Positions 5,163-5,872 of a DNA stretch of 5,872 bases are shown here, in pieces. The notes below the pieces were generated by a model. The model was not told where the DNA came from and searched no databases. It saw nothing but the letters and a program-made list of their open reading frames with translations. The stretch comes from an uncultured Eubacteriales bacterium (GTDB taxonomy: Bacteria; Bacillota; Clostridia; Oscillospirales; Oscillospiraceae). Position 1 is the first letter of the stretch; each line of letters begins with the position of its first letter. Both the position numbers and the translations under genes were made by a program. Where the stretch lies: assembly GCA_958402445.1 (NCBI GenBank), contig CATXTO010000073.1:1-5872 (forward strand), written 5' to 3'.

Positions 5163-5872
5163 TTAGCGTAGCTGATGGGTCCACACGAAGGCCCCGCCGC
5201 CCATGGTCATTCCATATGCAGGTGTAAGACTCCCGCCGCCTGCATATCCTCCATAGCCAAATACGGTTCCCGTGGAACTGGACGCAATGGAGCCTTGTAC
5301 GCTTTTTATACCCTTTTTAATTGCATAATTGAATGCAGCCCGTAACTTGTTGATTTTCGCTGAAACGGATACCGAAACGTTGTGACCATCTAAATCAATG
5401 TTAAAGGATGCCCCAACAGCAAAGCCATCGTCACCTTTCACGAACAGACGATAAGTGTCGTCACCCCAGCTAAGCTTCACATTATTGGGAGCTCCGACTG
5501 AGAAGTTACACAACAGAGAGAGCGATGTGGTTTCACCAGTGGGTGTTGAATAGGATATCGACATGTTTTCAGGATCGTCAGTATTAATGGTTATGGAGTA
5601 TCCATCTGTTTCACCAATGCCAGATCCCCAAGTGACATCCACATTAAGGTCAACGCCATTTATAAAAGGGACGGTATGATGCGTAATTGATTGAGTAAAA
5701 TTAAATGATTTTGTGCCTGCTATATCGATATACAGAACCGGATTGTTGTTACAATAAACAAACATATTCCAGCCGAGGAATTTGTCTCCAGTGGAGGTAT
5801 ACTCATCGGCATTGATGAAGCGGCAGAGGGCGGGGTCGTAATAGCGGGACTGGAGGTAATAGAAGCCGGTCT
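5163..5872 (-). CDS. RHS-repeat protein C-terminus with unknown beta-rich effector domain (partial)
   Basis: The frame is open to the right edge; an internal Met at 5765 is not the start, because the RHS core continues in frame upstream of it. 235 residues are visible. Residues 1-52 are the end of the RHS core: TGFYYLQSRYYDPALCRF, then NNNPVLYIDIAG, where the DPxG motif is replaced by DIAG. Residues 53-235 are the variable C-terminal domain. It is rich in Ser, Thr and alternating hydrophobic residues, pointing to beta strands (about 60-160), then a basic helix around NYAIKKGIKS and a Gly-rich tail (FGYGGYAGGG...MGGGAFVW). It has one Cys and no nuclease, deaminase or ADP-ribosyltransferase motif I recognise. 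The gene 18 bp downstream is the candidate immunity partner. Whether the full RHS shell lies beyond the edge cannot be told. Confidence 0.8.
   Translation of the reverse strand, partial: TGFYYLQSRYYDPALCRFINADEYTSTGDKFLGWNMFVYCNNNPVLYIDIAGTKSFNFTQSITHHTVPFINGVDLNVDVTWGSGIGETDGYSITINTDDPENMSISYSTPTGETTSLSLLCNFSVGAPNNVKLSWGDDTYRLFVKGDDGFAVGASFNIDLDGHNVSVSVSAKINKLRAAFNYAIKKGIKSVQGSIASSSTGTVFGYGGYAGGGSLTPAYGMTMGGGAFVWTHQLR
5818..5872 (-). repeat. RHS core homology block shared with 2744-2798
   Basis: Right-hand copy of the 55-bp identical RHS core segment, cut by the window edge. It lies just before the point where the two C-terminal tips diverge. Confidence 0.85.

Noticed and set aside
4375..5227. 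Long + strand frames opposite the 439-residue gene (4375-4827, 4598-5227)
   Set aside because: Shadow frames caused by high GC. Their products are low-complexity Pro/Ser/Ala/Arg, while the - strand frame has a clear ribosome binding site, a coiled coil and a membrane helix.
5163..5765. The ATG at 5765 as a true gene start
   Set aside because: The frame continues upstream to the window edge with clear RHS core sequence, so the Met is internal.

Overview
This window looks like an accessory locus from a Gram-positive gut-type Clostridia genome, possibly Oscillospiraceae. The reasons are strong AGGAGG-type ribosome binding sites, a GC-rich backbone interrupted by AT-rich genes, RHS-type polymorphic toxin tips, and GTAGGG...CCCTAC palindromic repeats. 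The taxonomic call is inference from style, not from a marker gene.

The layout is two consecutive, similarly organised cassettes plus hints of more on both sides. Left cassette: palindromic repeat A (6-55), a + strand XRE-family regulator (123-467), a conserved hairpin (489-520), then, on the - strand and read from right to left, an RHS C-terminal tip (2122-3099), a small two-helix membrane protein (1466-2110) and a soluble protein (545-1429). Right cassette: a 108-bp tandem array with three palindromes (3063-3328), a second XRE regulator (3396-3740), the same hairpin (3763-3794), then on the - strand an RHS tip that enters from beyond the right edge (5163-5872) followed by a single-pass membrane protein with a long coiled coil (3825-5144).

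In each cassette the RHS tip is followed within 11 to 26 bp by a gene in the same direction. This is the usual order of a polymorphic toxin C-terminus and its immunity gene. Neither C-terminal domain belongs to a toxin family I recognise. The first candidate immunity gene in both cassettes encodes a membrane protein, which hints that the toxins act at or across the membrane. The left RHS tip is an orphan: its reading frame is closed by a stop inside the palindromic repeat, so it lacks the large RHS shell and is probably a stored or displaced C-terminus. The right one is open to the window edge and may belong to the full-length protein or to another orphan.

The two XRE regulators share 311 identical bases (65-375 and 3338-3648). 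They then diverge sharply over the last 30 codons and return to a conserved 3' flank with a hairpin. The least expected features are this mosaic regulator, carried once per toxin/immunity cassette and convergent with it, and the palindromic repeats that sit exactly where RHS homology ends. No tRNA, rRNA, CRISPR array, transposase or integrase was seen.
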